Source: Lachnospiraceae bacterium UBA7076
GTDB lineage: Bacteria > Bacillota > Clostridia > Lachnospirales > Lachnospiraceae
DNA length: 64,000 bases
Assembly: GCA_002493625.1 (NCBI GenBank)
Contig: DKZK01000041.1
Coordinates: forward strand, 5,296-69,295
Direction of reading: 5' to 3'
Below the pieces are notes generated by a model. That model was given only the letters and a program-made list of their open reading frames with translations, ran no database searches and was not told where the DNA came from. Made by a program: the position numbers and the translations under genes. Each line of letters begins with the position of its first letter. Position 1 is the stretch's first letter. This document shows, one piece after another, positions 34,057 to 43,390 of the stretch.

Positions 34057-36495
34057 TTACAGCTTAACCGTAACCTTCTCAAGCTTCCATATCTCCTGAG
34101 CATACTGCTCGATTGTTCTGTCAGAGGTAAATTTACCGGAGCATGCCGTGTTAAGCATAGCCATTTTAGCCCATGCGCTCTTATCCTTATAAGCTGCATT
34201 TACCCTTCTCTGCGCTTCCTTATAGGAATCAAAATCCTTAAGGGTAAAATATACATCCTTCTTTGTAAGTGAATCAAACAGCGGTCTGAACAGCTCCCTG
34301 TCAGATGAGTAGGTTCCGTCAACAAGCTGGTCAAGCACCCTTCTTAAATCAGAATTTGAGTTATAAACATCCATAGGGTTATATCCGCCCTCACGCTCGT
34401 ATTTCATAACCTCATCAGCCGACATACCAAAAATAAATGCATTTTCTTCGCCAACTTCTTCAACTATCTCAACATTTGCTCCATCCATTGTACCAAGGGT
34501 AGGCGCTCCGTTCAGCATGAACTTCATGTTACCTGTACCGGAAGCCTCTCTTGAAGCCGTTGAAATCTGTTCGCTGACATCTGCTGCCGCAAATATAATT
34601 TCTGCGTTTGAAACCCTGTAGTTTTCAATAAATACAACCTTAATTTTACCCTTGATTGCAGGGTCATTGTTTACCACATTTGCAACTGAATTTATAAGCT
34701 TGATTGTAAGCTTTGCAGTCATGTAGCCTGCAGCTGCCTTTGCGCCGAAAATAAATGTTGTAGGTGTAAAGTCCATCTCAGGATTTGCCTTAAGCTCATT
34801 GTAAAGGTACATTACATGAAGTATATTTAAAAGCTGTCTCTTGTACTCATGCAGTCTCTTAACCTGAACGTCAAATATTGAATCAGGGGAAACCTCTACA
34901 CCGTTTTTATTCTTAATGTACTCGGCAAGGCGGACTTTATTCTTGTACTTTATATCCATGAATTCCTGCTGCGCCTTCTTGTCTGTTGCAAGCGGCTTAA
35001 GCTTCTCAATTGCAGGAAGGTTTGTAATCCACTCGTTACCGATTTTCTTTGTAACCCAGTCAGCAAGAAGCGGATTTCCATGAAGAAGGAAACGTCTCTG
35101 TGTAATACCATTTGTTTTATTGTTAAACTGCTCCGGTCTCATTTCATAGAAATCCTTAAGCTCTCTCTTTTTAAGAATTTCTGTATGAAGCTGGGCAACA
35201 CCATTTACGGAATAGCTTCCCGCAATTGCAAGGTGAGCCATCTTAACCTGTCCGTCATAAAGAATTGCCATGCTCTTAACCTTATCCTGATTTCCCGGAT
35301 ACATATCCTCAATCTTAGCGACAAATCTTCTGTTTATCTCATCTACTATCTGATAAACTCTCGGAAGAAGTCTCTGGAAAAGGTCTATCGGCCACTTTTC
35401 AAGCGCCTCTGCCATAATTGTATGATTTGTATATGCGCATGTCCTGCAGACAATATCCCACGCATCATCCCACTCAAGGGCTTCCTCATCTATAAGTATT
35501 CTCATAAGCTCCGCTACCGTTACGGTTGGATGCGTATCGTTAAGCTGGAATGTAACCTTTTCCGGAAGCTTGTGTATATCGTCATTACTTTCCTTAAACT
35601 TAAGTATTGCTCTTTGTACGGATGCCGACACGAAGAAATACTGCTGCTTCAGTCTTAACTCCTTACCTGAATAATGGTTATCGTTTGGATAAAGTACTTC
35701 AACAATGTTTCTTGCAAGATTCTGTTCCTCAACAGCTCTCTGGTATTCTCCTTTGTCGAAGCTGTCAAGATTAAATTCCTGCATGGCTTCCGCATCCCAG
35801 ATTCTGAGTGTATTAACGATATTATTTCCGTATCCGATAACCGGAAGGTCATATGGTACCGCACGTATTGACTGATATCCGTCATGTATAAATACATTTT
35901 TTCCATCTCTGTTTTCAACGTGAACATATCCGCCAAATTTAACTTCAACAACATATTCGGAACGTCTTACCTCAAATGGATTTCCATCCTTTAACCAGTT
36001 ATCAGGCTTCTCCACCTGGAATCCGTCCTTGATAGCCTGCTTGAACATACCATAACGATATCTTATACCACAGCCATATGCAGGATAACCGAGAGTTGCA
36101 AGTGAATCAAGGAAGCATGCGGCAAGTCTTCCGAGACCTCCGTTACCAAGCGCTGCATCCGGTTCCTGATCCTCTATATAATTTAAATCAAACCCTAATT
36201 CATCAAGCGCTTCCTTAACCTGGTCATAAAAGGTAAGATTGATAAGGTTATTGCCAAGCGCTCTGCCCATCAGAAATTCCATAGAAAGGTAATAAACTGT
36301 TTTGACATTCTGCTTTTCATATTCCTTCTGTGTAGCAATCCAGCGGTCAATAATATCGTCCTTGACTGCATATGCCACAGCCTGAAATACCTGCTTTGGG
36401 GTCGCTTCTGCAATTGTTTTTCTAAACAATGTCTTGACATTATTAATGACTTCCTTTTTGAAGCCCTCCTTATCAAAGTTAGTTACTTTTTTCAT
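34057..36495 (-). CDS. glgP: Glycogen/starch phosphorylase
   Basis: An 812-aa GT35 enzyme releasing glucose-1-phosphate from alpha-1,4-glucans. Conserved sites include DAALGNGGLGRLAACFLDS, FQLNDTHPT, FIFGAKAAAGYMTAK (start of the PLP region) and EASGTGNMKFMLNGAPTLGT, all intact. Length is typical for bacterial GlgP/MalP of about 810 aa. Start ATG 36495 with AAGGAGG; an upstream in-frame ATG at 36519 lies 5' of the ribosome site. Monocistronic. A 23-bp imperfect dyad lies in the leader. With the cellobiose phosphorylase it shows an energy-saving phosphorolytic sugar metabolism. Confidence 0.95.
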   Translation of the reverse strand: MKKVTNFDKEGFKKEVINNVKTLFRKTIAEATPKQVFQAVAYAVKDDIIDRWIATQKEYEKQNVKTVYYLSMEFLMGRALGNNLINLTFYDQVKEALDELGFDLNYIEDQEPDAALGNGGLGRLAACFLDSLATLGYPAYGCGIRYRYGMFKQAIKDGFQVEKPDNWLKDGNPFEVRRSEYVVEVKFGGYVHVENRDGKNVFIHDGYQSIRAVPYDLPVIGYGNNIVNTLRIWDAEAMQEFNLDSFDKGEYQRAVEEQNLARNIVEVLYPNDNHYSGKELRLKQQYFFVSASVQRAILKFKESNDDIHKLPEKVTFQLNDTHPTVTVAELMRILIDEEALEWDDAWDIVCRTCAYTNHTIMAEALEKWPIDLFQRLLPRVYQIVDEINRRFVAKIEDMYPGNQDKVKSMAILYDGQVKMAHLAIAGSYSVNGVAQLHTEILKKRELKDFYEMRPEQFNNKTNGITQRRFLLHGNPLLADWVTKKIGNEWITNLPAIEKLKPLATDKKAQQEFMDIKYKNKVRLAEYIKNKNGVEVSPDSIFDVQVKRLHEYKRQLLNILHVMYLYNELKANPEMDFTPTTFIFGAKAAAGYMTAKLTIKLINSVANVVNNDPAIKGKIKVVFIENYRVSNAEIIFAAADVSEQISTASREASGTGNMKFMLNGAPTLGTMDGANVEIVEEVGEENAFIFGMSADEVMKYEREGGYNPMDVYNSNSDLRRVLDQLVDGTYSSDRELFRPLFDSLTKKDVYFTLKDFDSYKEAQRRVNAAYKDKSAWAKMAMLNTACSGKFTSDRTIEQYAQEIWKLEKVTVKL

Positions 36496-36527
36496 ATTTG
36501 TCCTCCTTAATTTTGACACAACCTATG

Positions 36528-36550
36528 TTAACCAAACACTGTCTGGTCAA
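36528..36550. promoter_or_regulatory. Imperfect dyad upstream of glgP
   Basis: TTAACCAAACACTGTCTGG followed by TCAA matches its reverse complement at 18 of 22 paired positions. On the minus strand it contains TTGACC, which could be a -35 box, so a repressor bound here would block glgP. Candidate operator only; the regulator is unknown. Confidence 0.35.
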
Positions 36551-36685
36551 GTACATAATAAACCTTTATAAGTTTAGCAAAAAACGGATTATTATACAAC
36601 AGCATAATTTTTTTTCGTTATATTATCCTATAAATAAATATAATTTGACTATTTTTATGCAAATTGTTAATTAAATCCTGCGTTC

Positions 36686-39600
36686 TTATGCATCAACAGC
36701 AACACCAAGAATGACCTTTTCACCATTGATATTCCATTCCTTTGAATTTGCTGTTGCTTCACCCATTACAAATTCATTTGCAAGACAAACCGTTTTTATC
36801 TCATCACTGTTATCTGTGATAATACCGGCTATTCTGTCATTTCCTGATACAAACACCTTAATCTTATCCATAACATTGAAGTCTGCTTCCTTACGCATGG
36901 TCTGCACCTTGGAAATAATTTCTCTCACAAAGCCTTCCTCAATAAGCTCAGGTGTAAGAGTTGTGTCAATGACGACGGTAACAAAGTTGTCGCCCTCCGA
37001 CACAAAGCCTTCCATCTTGGCAACATCTATGAGAAGGTCCTCCTCGGCAAGAGCTACTTCCACATCACCCACAGTAAATTTAAGCGCGCCCTCCGTCTTA
37101 AGGGTATTCATGGCAGCATTTCCATCCACGGATGAAAGATACTCCCTGATACCGCCAAGCTGCTTGCCGTACTTCGGTCCCACTGTTTTAAGCTGCGGCT
37201 TAAAGCTGTAGGTGGTAAATGCGGAAACGTCCTCCTTAAACTCAACGCTCTTTATGTTAAGCTCATCCTCAATTATCTCCACAAAAAAATCGTCCAGCTT
37301 TTTCTCAGCCTTTATGAACATTTTGGCGATAGGCTGTCTGCTCTTGATGTTTGCGGTATTTCTTGCGGCGCGTCCGAATACAACGCACTTTAATACCTCG
37401 TCCATGCTCGCCTCAAGCTCCTTGTCGATATATGCCTCATTTGCGGCAGGGAAGTCGCAGAGATGAACGCTTAAAGGCGCCGCCTTATCCACACTTCTCA
37501 CTAAATTCTGGTAAATGTCCTCCGTCATAAACGGTATCATAGGTGCTGCAATTTTACAGAGGGTAACAAGCGCCTCATATAAGGTCATATATGCATTTAT
37601 CTTGTCCTGCGGCATATCCTTCGCCCAATAACGCTCACGGCATCTTCTTACATACCAATTGCTGAGGTCGTCCACAAATTCAGACAACGCCCTTGTTGCC
37701 TCCGGTATCTTATAGGAACCAAGATTGTCGTCCACAGCCTTGACAACCGTATTCAGCTTTGACAAAAGCCACTTATCCATAACCGAAAGCTTATCGTACT
37801 CCAATTTATGCTTCGTCGGGTCAAATTCATCTATATTTGCATACAGCACATAAAATGCATAAGTATTCCATAAGGTTCCCATGAATTTTCTCTGTCCCTC
37901 GACAACCGCATCCTCATGGAAACGGTTTGGAAGCCACGGTGCCGAATTGCTGTAGAAATACCATCTTATGGCATCTGCACCGTATTTGTTAAGTGCCTCC
38001 ATAGGGTCAACTGCATTTCCCTTTGACTTGGACATCTTCTGTCCGTCCTTATCCTGTACGTGTCCCAACACAATAACATTTTTATATGGTGCTTTGTCAA
38101 ATATAAGTGTTGATATTGCCATAAGAGAATAGAACCAGCCTCTTGTCTGGTCAACCGCCTCACTTATAAAATCAGCAGGGAAATTGTCATTAAATATATC
38201 CTCGTTTTCAAATGGATAATGCCACTGTGCAAACGGCATTGCTCCTGAGTCAAACCAGCAGTCAATAACCTCAGGCACACGTTTCATTTCCTTACCACAC
38301 TTCGGACATGCAATGGTAACGTCATCAATATACGGACGGTGAAGCTCTATGTCATCCGGACAGTTTTTGCTCATGCTCTTAAGCTCCTCGATAGAGCCTA
38401 TGGCGTGCCTCTCACCGCATGAACATTCCCAAATATTGAGCGGTGTTCCCCAGTAACGGTTACGGGAAAGTCCCCAGTCCTGTACATTTTCAAGCCAGTC
38501 GCCGAAACGTCCCTTGCCGATGCTTTCCGGAATCCAGTTTACAGTATTATTATTTTTCACAAGCTTATCACGGACTGCGGTCATCTTGATAAACCATGTA
38601 TCTCTTGCATAGTAAATAAGCGGCGTATCACATCTCCAGCAAAACGGATAGTCATGCTCGAACTTCGGTGCATCAAACAAAAGTCCCTTTGCATCCAAAT
38701 CAACCAAAATCTTCGGGTCTGCGTCCTTTACAAACATTCCCGCATACGGCGTATCCTCCGTAAGCTCACCCTTGCCGTTTACAAGCTGTACAAACGGAAG
38801 GTCGTAATTTCTTCCCACATTGGCGTCATCCTCACCAAAGGCAGGCGCAATATGAACGATACCTGTACCGTCTGACATGGTTACATACGTGTCGCATGTA
38901 ACAAAATGGCCCTTCTTATTCTGCTTCTTAACCGCCTCACCGGTACACTCAAAAAGCGGTTCATACTCCTTATGCTCAAGGTCAATACCCTTGTAGCTGT
39001 CAAGTACCTCATAGGCAGCCTTTCCCTCCTCGGCAAGTCCGCCAAGCACCTTGTCAAGAAGCGCCTCTGCCATATAGTATACATTTCCGTCTGCCGCCTT
39101 AACCTTACAGTACGTTTCATCCGGATGTACACAGAGGGCAACATTGCTCGGAAGCGTCCATGGAGTGGTTGTCCATGCGAGGAAATATGCGTCCTCGCCT
39201 ACACACTTAAATCTTACAACCGCAGAACGCTCCTTGACTGCCTTATAGCCCTGCGCAACCTCATGACTGGAAAGCGGTGTTCCGCACCGTGGGCAATATG
39301 GCACAATTTTAAAGCCTTTATAGAGAAGTCCCTGCTCCCAAATCTTTTTGAGAGCCCACCACTCCGATTCAATAAATGAATTTTCGTAAGTTACATACGG
39401 GTCGTCCATATCAGCCCAAAATCCAACCTTACCTGAAAATTCTTCCCACATTCCCTTATATTTCCACACAGATTCCTTACATTTTGTAATAAAAGGGTCA
39501 AGACCATATTCCTCTATCTGCTCCTTGCCATCTATTCCAAGGAGCTTTTCAACCTCAAGCTCAACAGGAAGTCCATGTGTGTCCCAGCCTGCTTTTCTTA

Positions 39601-39838
39601 TGATTTTATGACCCTTCATAGTCTGGTATCTGGGAATCATATCCTTTATAACACGGGTAAGCACATGACCGATATGCGGCTTTCCGTTTGCGGTTGGAGG
39701 TCCATCATAAAATGTATATGTCGGCAAATCCTTTTTTTCCTCGATACTTTTTTCAAATACCTTATTTTCCTTCCAAAAGGAAAGCACCTTGTCCTCGTGC
39801 TCAACAAAATTCAGCTTTGCAGAAACCTTTTCATACAT
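36686..39838 (-). CDS. ileS: Isoleucyl-tRNA synthetase
   Basis: A 1050-aa class I synthetase charging tRNA-Ile. HIGH motif PHIGHVLTRVIKDMIPRY, KMSKS motif GQKMSKSKGNAVDP, CP1 editing region with GWDTHGLPVELEVEK and TTTPWTLPSN, and zinc-type cysteines (YCPRCGTPL, CSCGERH, CPKCGKEM). The WDTHGLPVE form and C-terminal extension resemble the eukaryote-like type 2 IleRS, which is usually less sensitive to mupirocin; this is inferred. AAGGAAA precedes ATG 39838. Only 116 bp separate it from the next gene and no T-box leader (no GGTGG core) is seen, unlike many Firmicute ileS genes. Confidence 0.95.
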   Translation of the reverse strand: MYEKVSAKLNFVEHEDKVLSFWKENKVFEKSIEEKKDLPTYTFYDGPPTANGKPHIGHVLTRVIKDMIPRYQTMKGHKIIRKAGWDTHGLPVELEVEKLLGIDGKEQIEEYGLDPFITKCKESVWKYKGMWEEFSGKVGFWADMDDPYVTYENSFIESEWWALKKIWEQGLLYKGFKIVPYCPRCGTPLSSHEVAQGYKAVKERSAVVRFKCVGEDAYFLAWTTTPWTLPSNVALCVHPDETYCKVKAADGNVYYMAEALLDKVLGGLAEEGKAAYEVLDSYKGIDLEHKEYEPLFECTGEAVKKQNKKGHFVTCDTYVTMSDGTGIVHIAPAFGEDDANVGRNYDLPFVQLVNGKGELTEDTPYAGMFVKDADPKILVDLDAKGLLFDAPKFEHDYPFCWRCDTPLIYYARDTWFIKMTAVRDKLVKNNNTVNWIPESIGKGRFGDWLENVQDWGLSRNRYWGTPLNIWECSCGERHAIGSIEELKSMSKNCPDDIELHRPYIDDVTIACPKCGKEMKRVPEVIDCWFDSGAMPFAQWHYPFENEDIFNDNFPADFISEAVDQTRGWFYSLMAISTLIFDKAPYKNVIVLGHVQDKDGQKMSKSKGNAVDPMEALNKYGADAIRWYFYSNSAPWLPNRFHEDAVVEGQRKFMGTLWNTYAFYVLYANIDEFDPTKHKLEYDKLSVMDKWLLSKLNTVVKAVDDNLGSYKIPEATRALSEFVDDLSNWYVRRCRERYWAKDMPQDKINAYMTLYEALVTLCKIAAPMIPFMTEDIYQNLVRSVDKAAPLSVHLCDFPAANEAYIDKELEASMDEVLKCVVFGRAARNTANIKSRQPIAKMFIKAEKKLDDFFVEIIEDELNIKSVEFKEDVSAFTTYSFKPQLKTVGPKYGKQLGGIREYLSSVDGNAAMNTLKTEGALKFTVGDVEVALAEEDLLIDVAKMEGFVSEGDNFVTVVIDTTLTPELIEEGFVREIISKVQTMRKEADFNVMDKIKVFVSGNDRIAGIITDNSDEIKTVCLANEFVMGEATANSKEWNINGEKVILGVAVDA

Positions 39839-39954
39839 ATTTGTATTTCCTTTCTTGTTAAAACCTAGTATCCACCAAGTTTTAAGTATAAACCAATTTA
39901 CCTTTATATGTCAATGGAAAGCTGTCATCAGCTTATTTTTCCGCTGTCATCGTC

Positions 39955-40452
39955 TTATTTTTCTTTCAGGTTATTGAGCTCCTGTCTTTTTATTTCCAGT
40001 TCCTTCCTATATTCCGCTTTCTTATGCTCATGCTTTTTCAGCTGATACACATAATTTGTCAAATCGTCCGAAACCCCCTTTTCCTCCTGCCTGCAATGTA
40101 TGTACATGGGAAAATATTTTTTGACACGTTTTACAGTATATACAATAAATACAATCGACACGCCAAATACAAGAATATCGGGGCTCAGTGTTAAAACTAT
40201 ATCAAAAAAAGTTTGATATAAAAACACAAAAATTCTCGCGCAAATTCTCACAAACAATATCAGGGAAACCACAACAAAAAAACATGTCACCTTGATTTCA
40301 TCGTTTAAATTTTCTCTGGCTTGTTTTAAGTTATTTATTTCTTTTTCCTCAGCCGCAAGACTTGCCTCAAGACTTCGTATCTCAGCTTGAAGCTCTTTCA
40401 TTTGTTTAAACTGTTCAATGGGAATACCGCTTTCCCTGTGCGCGAGCTGCAT
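39955..40452 (-). CDS. Coiled-coil membrane protein, hypothetical
   Basis: A 165-aa protein: N-terminal coiled coil (MKELQAEIRSLEASLAAEEK to about residue 53), two hydrophobic segments (VTCFFVVVSLILFVRICARI and DILVFGVSIVFIVYTV), then a second Lys/Glu-rich coiled coil to the C-terminus. Both coiled-coil tails would face the cytosol, making a hairpin-shaped membrane protein. Family not recognised. 38 nt downstream of the next membrane protein gene, so probably co-transcribed with it. Confidence 0.65.
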   Translation of the reverse strand: MQLAHRESGIPIEQFKQMKELQAEIRSLEASLAAEEKEINNLKQARENLNDEIKVTCFFVVVSLILFVRICARIFVFLYQTFFDIVLTLSPDILVFGVSIVFIVYTVKRVKKYFPMYIHCRQEEKGVSDDLTNYVYQLKKHEHKKAEYRKELEIKRQELNNLKEK

Positions 40453-40490
40453 ATCTGTTCCTCCCCTGCCATTTCCAGTATGACTATCTC

Positions 40491-41078
40491 CTACCGATTG
40501 TTTTCTTCTGCGGATTTTTTTGCCGATAGCAAATAATTCGCAAAGGTTTCTGCTTTGGATATAGCTGTTATGCCCATTTTGGATTTCAAATTAACCGCCC
40601 TGTTACTTATGATTGTGTGCATGGTAATTTTCTTTTCATCTAAATAAAAAACAAAGCCCACCCCTTTCATTGTTGACGCAATAGTCTTTACATTGCTTAT
40701 ACGGGAAGCGCTGAAAATCTGAAATTCAAAAGGATTATATGCGGAAATAAAGCCAATCACACCACGTTCCACATCAATGAGCAATGTTCCATTATTTCCG
40801 GAAAAGGAGCTGTTAAAATGATATGGCAATGAATCTGCCTGTTTGCGTGTATGCTTTACAAAAGGCGCTGTGAAAAAACCATATCCAACCATAACGCCAA
40901 TTGCCATCCACGCTATAATAGATAAAACTATCGCGGTCGGCAGAAAATAATCCAATCGCAAATCATTTTCGACAATCCCGACAATCAGCGAAAGTAAAAA
41001 GGGCAGTCCAAAGCCTGTGCCGAACAATAATAAATAAAAAGATTTTCCGTATTTTTTAAATTTCTGTGTTTCATTCAT
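40491..41078 (-). CDS. Membrane protein, hypothetical
   Basis: A 195-aa protein with two N-terminal membrane segments (FYLLLFGTGFGLPFLLSLIVGI and YFLPTAIVLSIIAWMAIGVMVGYGFF) followed by a cytosolic domain of about 110 residues with a beta-rich pattern (GTLLIDVERGVIGFISAYNPFEFQ). This looks like small PH-like or bPH domains behind a membrane anchor, but I cannot name a family. Start ATG 41078 chosen for the GAGGG upstream; a GTG/ATG start at 41111 would add 11 residues. Together with the coiled-coil gene it forms a lineage-specific pair. Confidence 0.65.
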   Translation of the reverse strand: MNETQKFKKYGKSFYLLLFGTGFGLPFLLSLIVGIVENDLRLDYFLPTAIVLSIIAWMAIGVMVGYGFFTAPFVKHTRKQADSLPYHFNSSFSGNNGTLLIDVERGVIGFISAYNPFEFQIFSASRISNVKTIASTMKGVGFVFYLDEKKITMHTIISNRAVNLKSKMGITAISKAETFANYLLSAKKSAEENNR

Positions 41079-41213
41079 ATTCTCAACCCTCTTTCTTTGA
41101 ACATCAGCCATTCCATATTATCAATGGCTGCGTCCTAATTATACAAAAAAGCGTCGGGCATTACAATTTTATTTTTCCATTACACTTTTTAAAAAGCATT
41201 TAAATGACATTTA

Positions 41214-41242
41214 TTGACAATATAATACCAGGGTGCTATATT
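41214..41242 (+). promoter_or_regulatory. Strong sigma-A promoter with long structured leader
   Basis: Consensus TTGACA (41214-41219), 17 bp, TATATT (41237-41242) lies 250 bp upstream of the secreted-protein gene at 41494. The leader contains a family 1-like hairpin (41259-41302), a second possible promoter (TTGACA 41387-41392, 17 bp, TACATC) and a perfect 7-2-7 palindrome TAGTCTGTTCAGACTA (41421-41436) at the second start site, operator-like. These fill the 415-bp gene-free stretch 41079-41493. Confidence 0.6.
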
Positions 41243-41258
41243 CAATCCATAAGTATAT

Positions 41259-41302
41259 GGCTGTTGCAATATGGAATTTAAAATTCTTTATTGTGACAGC
41301 AT
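41259..41302. repeat. Family 1-like short hairpin
   Basis: GGCTGTTGCAATATGGAATT and AATTCTTTATTGTGACAGC form an imperfect hairpin with outer arms matching the family 1 termini (GGCTGTCGCAATAAGGAT), but lacking the 100-bp centre. It lies in the leader of the gene at 41494 where a terminator-like stem could attenuate transcription. Confidence 0.6.
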
Positions 41303-41493
41303 CAATTCTAAGATATTATTTTACAAAATGCAGCTATACGGTGGAAAATTAATATAGAGGGGAGGATATTAAGGGACGAACTGTCTTTGACACTGTAAAA
41401 ATGCGCAGATACATCGACAATAGTCTGTTCAGACTAATAATTCCATCGATATATATTTAATAAAATATAAAATACAAAGGGGAGATTTTTAAT

Positions 41494-41877
41494 ATGAAAA
41501 AAAACACGTTCAAGAAAAAAATAATGGTAGCTATGATGGCAATGCTTATGGCTGTAAGCATGGTATGTGTGAAGGCGGATGCGGAGACTGTTGGAACCGG
41601 GATGCGCGAGTCCATAACGGCATATACATTGTATGTCAGGGAAAATGAAAATACTAATCTGCTTGGGACAATGCGTATGACAATTCATTCTTCATATGTT
41701 CAAAATAAGTTTACGGCGGCAAGAGATTGCGGATTGGTAACAGTAACCGTATCCGAGAGAGCTTCTGATTTTGTAATGGATTCCATACAGTCATTGAAAG
41801 ATGGTTATTCTATTGAGTTAACGAAATATGCAAAAAAACCAAGTAAAGTATATGGGGCGTGTACGGTAAATTATTAA
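41494..41877 (+). CDS. Small secreted protein, hypothetical
   Basis: A 127-aa precursor with a clear signal peptide (KKKIMVAMMAMLMAVSMVCVKADA, cleavage likely near ADA-E). The mature part of about 95 residues is beta-rich (SITAYTLYVRENENTN, GLVTVTVSERASDF) with one cysteine in each half (about residues 87 and 123), which might form a disulfide. No family recognised. RBS GGGGAG. Ends in a strong terminator at 41889-41945. Confidence 0.75.
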   Translation: MKKNTFKKKIMVAMMAMLMAVSMVCVKADAETVGTGMRESITAYTLYVRENENTNLLGTMRMTIHSSYVQNKFTAARDCGLVTVTVSERASDFVMDSIQSLKDGYSIELTKYAKKPSKVYGACTVNY

Positions 41878-41888
41878 ATTTATAAGGT

Positions 41889-41945
41889 GGGAATGGCTGC
41901 CGCATTAAGAATATTTATATTGCGTCAGCTCATTCCTGCTTTTTG
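41889..41945 (+). terminator. Terminator of the secreted-protein gene
   Basis: GGAATGGCTGCCGCA pairs with TGCGTCAGCTCATTCC over a loop of about 16 nt and is followed by GCTTTTTGTTTT. The stem again carries the family 1-like sequence GGCTG-CGCA. Confidence 0.8.
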
Positions 41946-42052
41946 TTTTCGACAGGCGTATGTAGTATGTCCGATGGCAAAGCCGCCGGGACATGGCGTC
42001 AGCCCATGAGTTCTCGATTTACAAAGTAAATCGCAACATATGTCGAAAACAA
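41943..42052. repeat. Nested inverted repeat with two internal hairpins
   Basis: Outer arms TTGTTTTCGACA (41943-41954) and TGTCGAAAACAA (42041-42052) are a perfect 12-bp inverted repeat. Inside are two hairpins: ATGTCC/GGACAT (41967-41972 with 41989-41994) and CGATTTAC-AAA-GTAAATCG (42015-42033). As RNA this would fold into a three-way junction. It sits 39 bp upstream of the next start codon. No second copy is evident in the window. Confidence 0.65.
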
Positions 42053-42091
42053 GTTTGGAATGGGTTGATGTTCAGGATAAAGGAGAAAAGT

Positions 42092-43390
42092 ATGAAACGA
42101 ATAATAAAATATTGTGTCTGTCTGCTTGTTACAGTTGCTTTGGCGGTTGGGATATTTATAGCAGTAAAGCTGAATCAAAAATTTCCGGATAAAATTGTGT
42201 ACAGCGGATATCAAGCATTTAGTGAGGATGGAATGTATTATGTGAAAGAAGAACGCTTATATTTTATGGATAATGCTACGGGGGAAAAGTCGGTAGTCTG
42301 TAACCGGGCAAACTGTGAACACAATGATAGTACATGTAATGCTTATATTCCGGGGATGGGAATCAGAATATTGGTTTATGGGCATTACATATATATATCG
42401 TATTTTGATAGTGACACTTTTACGAATGAAGCAGGAGAAACGTTCTATGAGGGTGATATTAAATTAATAAGGACAGGCATCAACGGAGAGGGAAGGAAGG
42501 AAATTTATGCGGCAGATTCCGGCGCAGTTTTAAATATGATGGCTATGGGGGATACAATATACTTTGCGGCATACACTTTTAATGGAGAATTTCAGGTGAA
42601 CAAATATGATAGTGATTGTGCCATATATGCATACAATATCCGCTGGAATAAATTAAAATGCATAAAGAAGTATCCTCATACGGAAGGAATAACCTCGGAA
42701 GGGGTAGAAATTATCGGAATCAGCGATAAGGGCACGTTATATATTGAGCGTGATTATACGGAAGGTGATCCTCTTGTAGAATTTACTGTTGAAGAAGTTG
42801 GAGATATTGAAGATATAAATGAAATAGCAAAGAGCAAAATGACGGCAATAAGAGTGCACAAAATAGAGGAAATAAATATAAAAACAGGAGATTCGGACCT
42901 GCTTAGAACCATTGAACAAGATTATCCCTATTTTTTTGCACACAAAAATAAGAGATATTTGCAGATTACGGATTTTGAAACGGACATGCTTACGATGTGG
43001 GAGTGTGATGACCGTTTTACTGAGAAAAAGGAACTGTTTACTGCTGAGGATGCAGGAATCAACTGGCTTGGCGGATATATGCATGTAGTAGCTTCGGAGT
43101 ATCTCAAGGCGCTGTATGATTGTGAGGAGGACCGATGGTATATAGCAAAGACGTCCTTTACGCAGGAGGGAACCTATATACCGGATACAAAGAAGGTAGA
43201 CCGCGATAAAAATATTATTTATATAGATGCAACGGACTATACCGGCTATAAGGCAGGCGATCTACTGCCGGGCGACATAAGCAATTATGCGGTAAGAGAC
43301 TGGAGCGTATTTCTTGAAGAAAATTATATCCCTTACGAGGATTTGACAGAGGAGCAGCTAAAAAGCCTGACATGGATTGATATTAAGTAG
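42092..43390 (+). CDS. Membrane-anchored beta-propeller-like protein (DUF5050-like)
   Basis: A 432-aa protein anchored by one N-terminal helix (YCVCLLVTVALAVGIFIAV) and otherwise extracytoplasmic. Repeats such as 'YYVKEERLYFMDNATGEKSVVCNRANCEHNDSTC' (shortened: ERLYFMDNATGE, CNRANCEHND) and 'GDTIYFAAYTFNGEF' resemble the blade-like repeats and Cys-x4-Cys-x-His motif of a large, uncharacterised Lachnospiraceae lipoprotein/membrane family, sometimes labelled DUF5050. Cysteines may form a disulfide or bind metal. Start ATG 42092 with AGGAGA; a longer frame from 41993 overlaps the inverted repeat. Function unknown. Confidence 0.75.
   Translation: MKRIIKYCVCLLVTVALAVGIFIAVKLNQKFPDKIVYSGYQAFSEDGMYYVKEERLYFMDNATGEKSVVCNRANCEHNDSTCNAYIPGMGIRILVYGHYIYISYFDSDTFTNEAGETFYEGDIKLIRTGINGEGRKEIYAADSGAVLNMMAMGDTIYFAAYTFNGEFQVNKYDSDCAIYAYNIRWNKLKCIKKYPHTEGITSEGVEIIGISDKGTLYIERDYTEGDPLVEFTVEEVGDIEDINEIAKSKMTAIRVHKIEEINIKTGDSDLLRTIEQDYPYFFAHKNKRYLQITDFETDMLTMWECDDRFTEKKELFTAEDAGINWLGGYMHVVASEYLKALYDCEEDRWYIAKTSFTQEGTYIPDTKKVDRDKNIIYIDATDYTGYKAGDLLPGDISNYAVRDWSVFLEENYIPYEDLTEEQLKSLTWIDIK

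Noticed and set aside
39839..39954. T-box riboswitch before ileS
   Set aside because: The 116-bp gap is too short and contains neither the T-box core nor an antiterminator structure.
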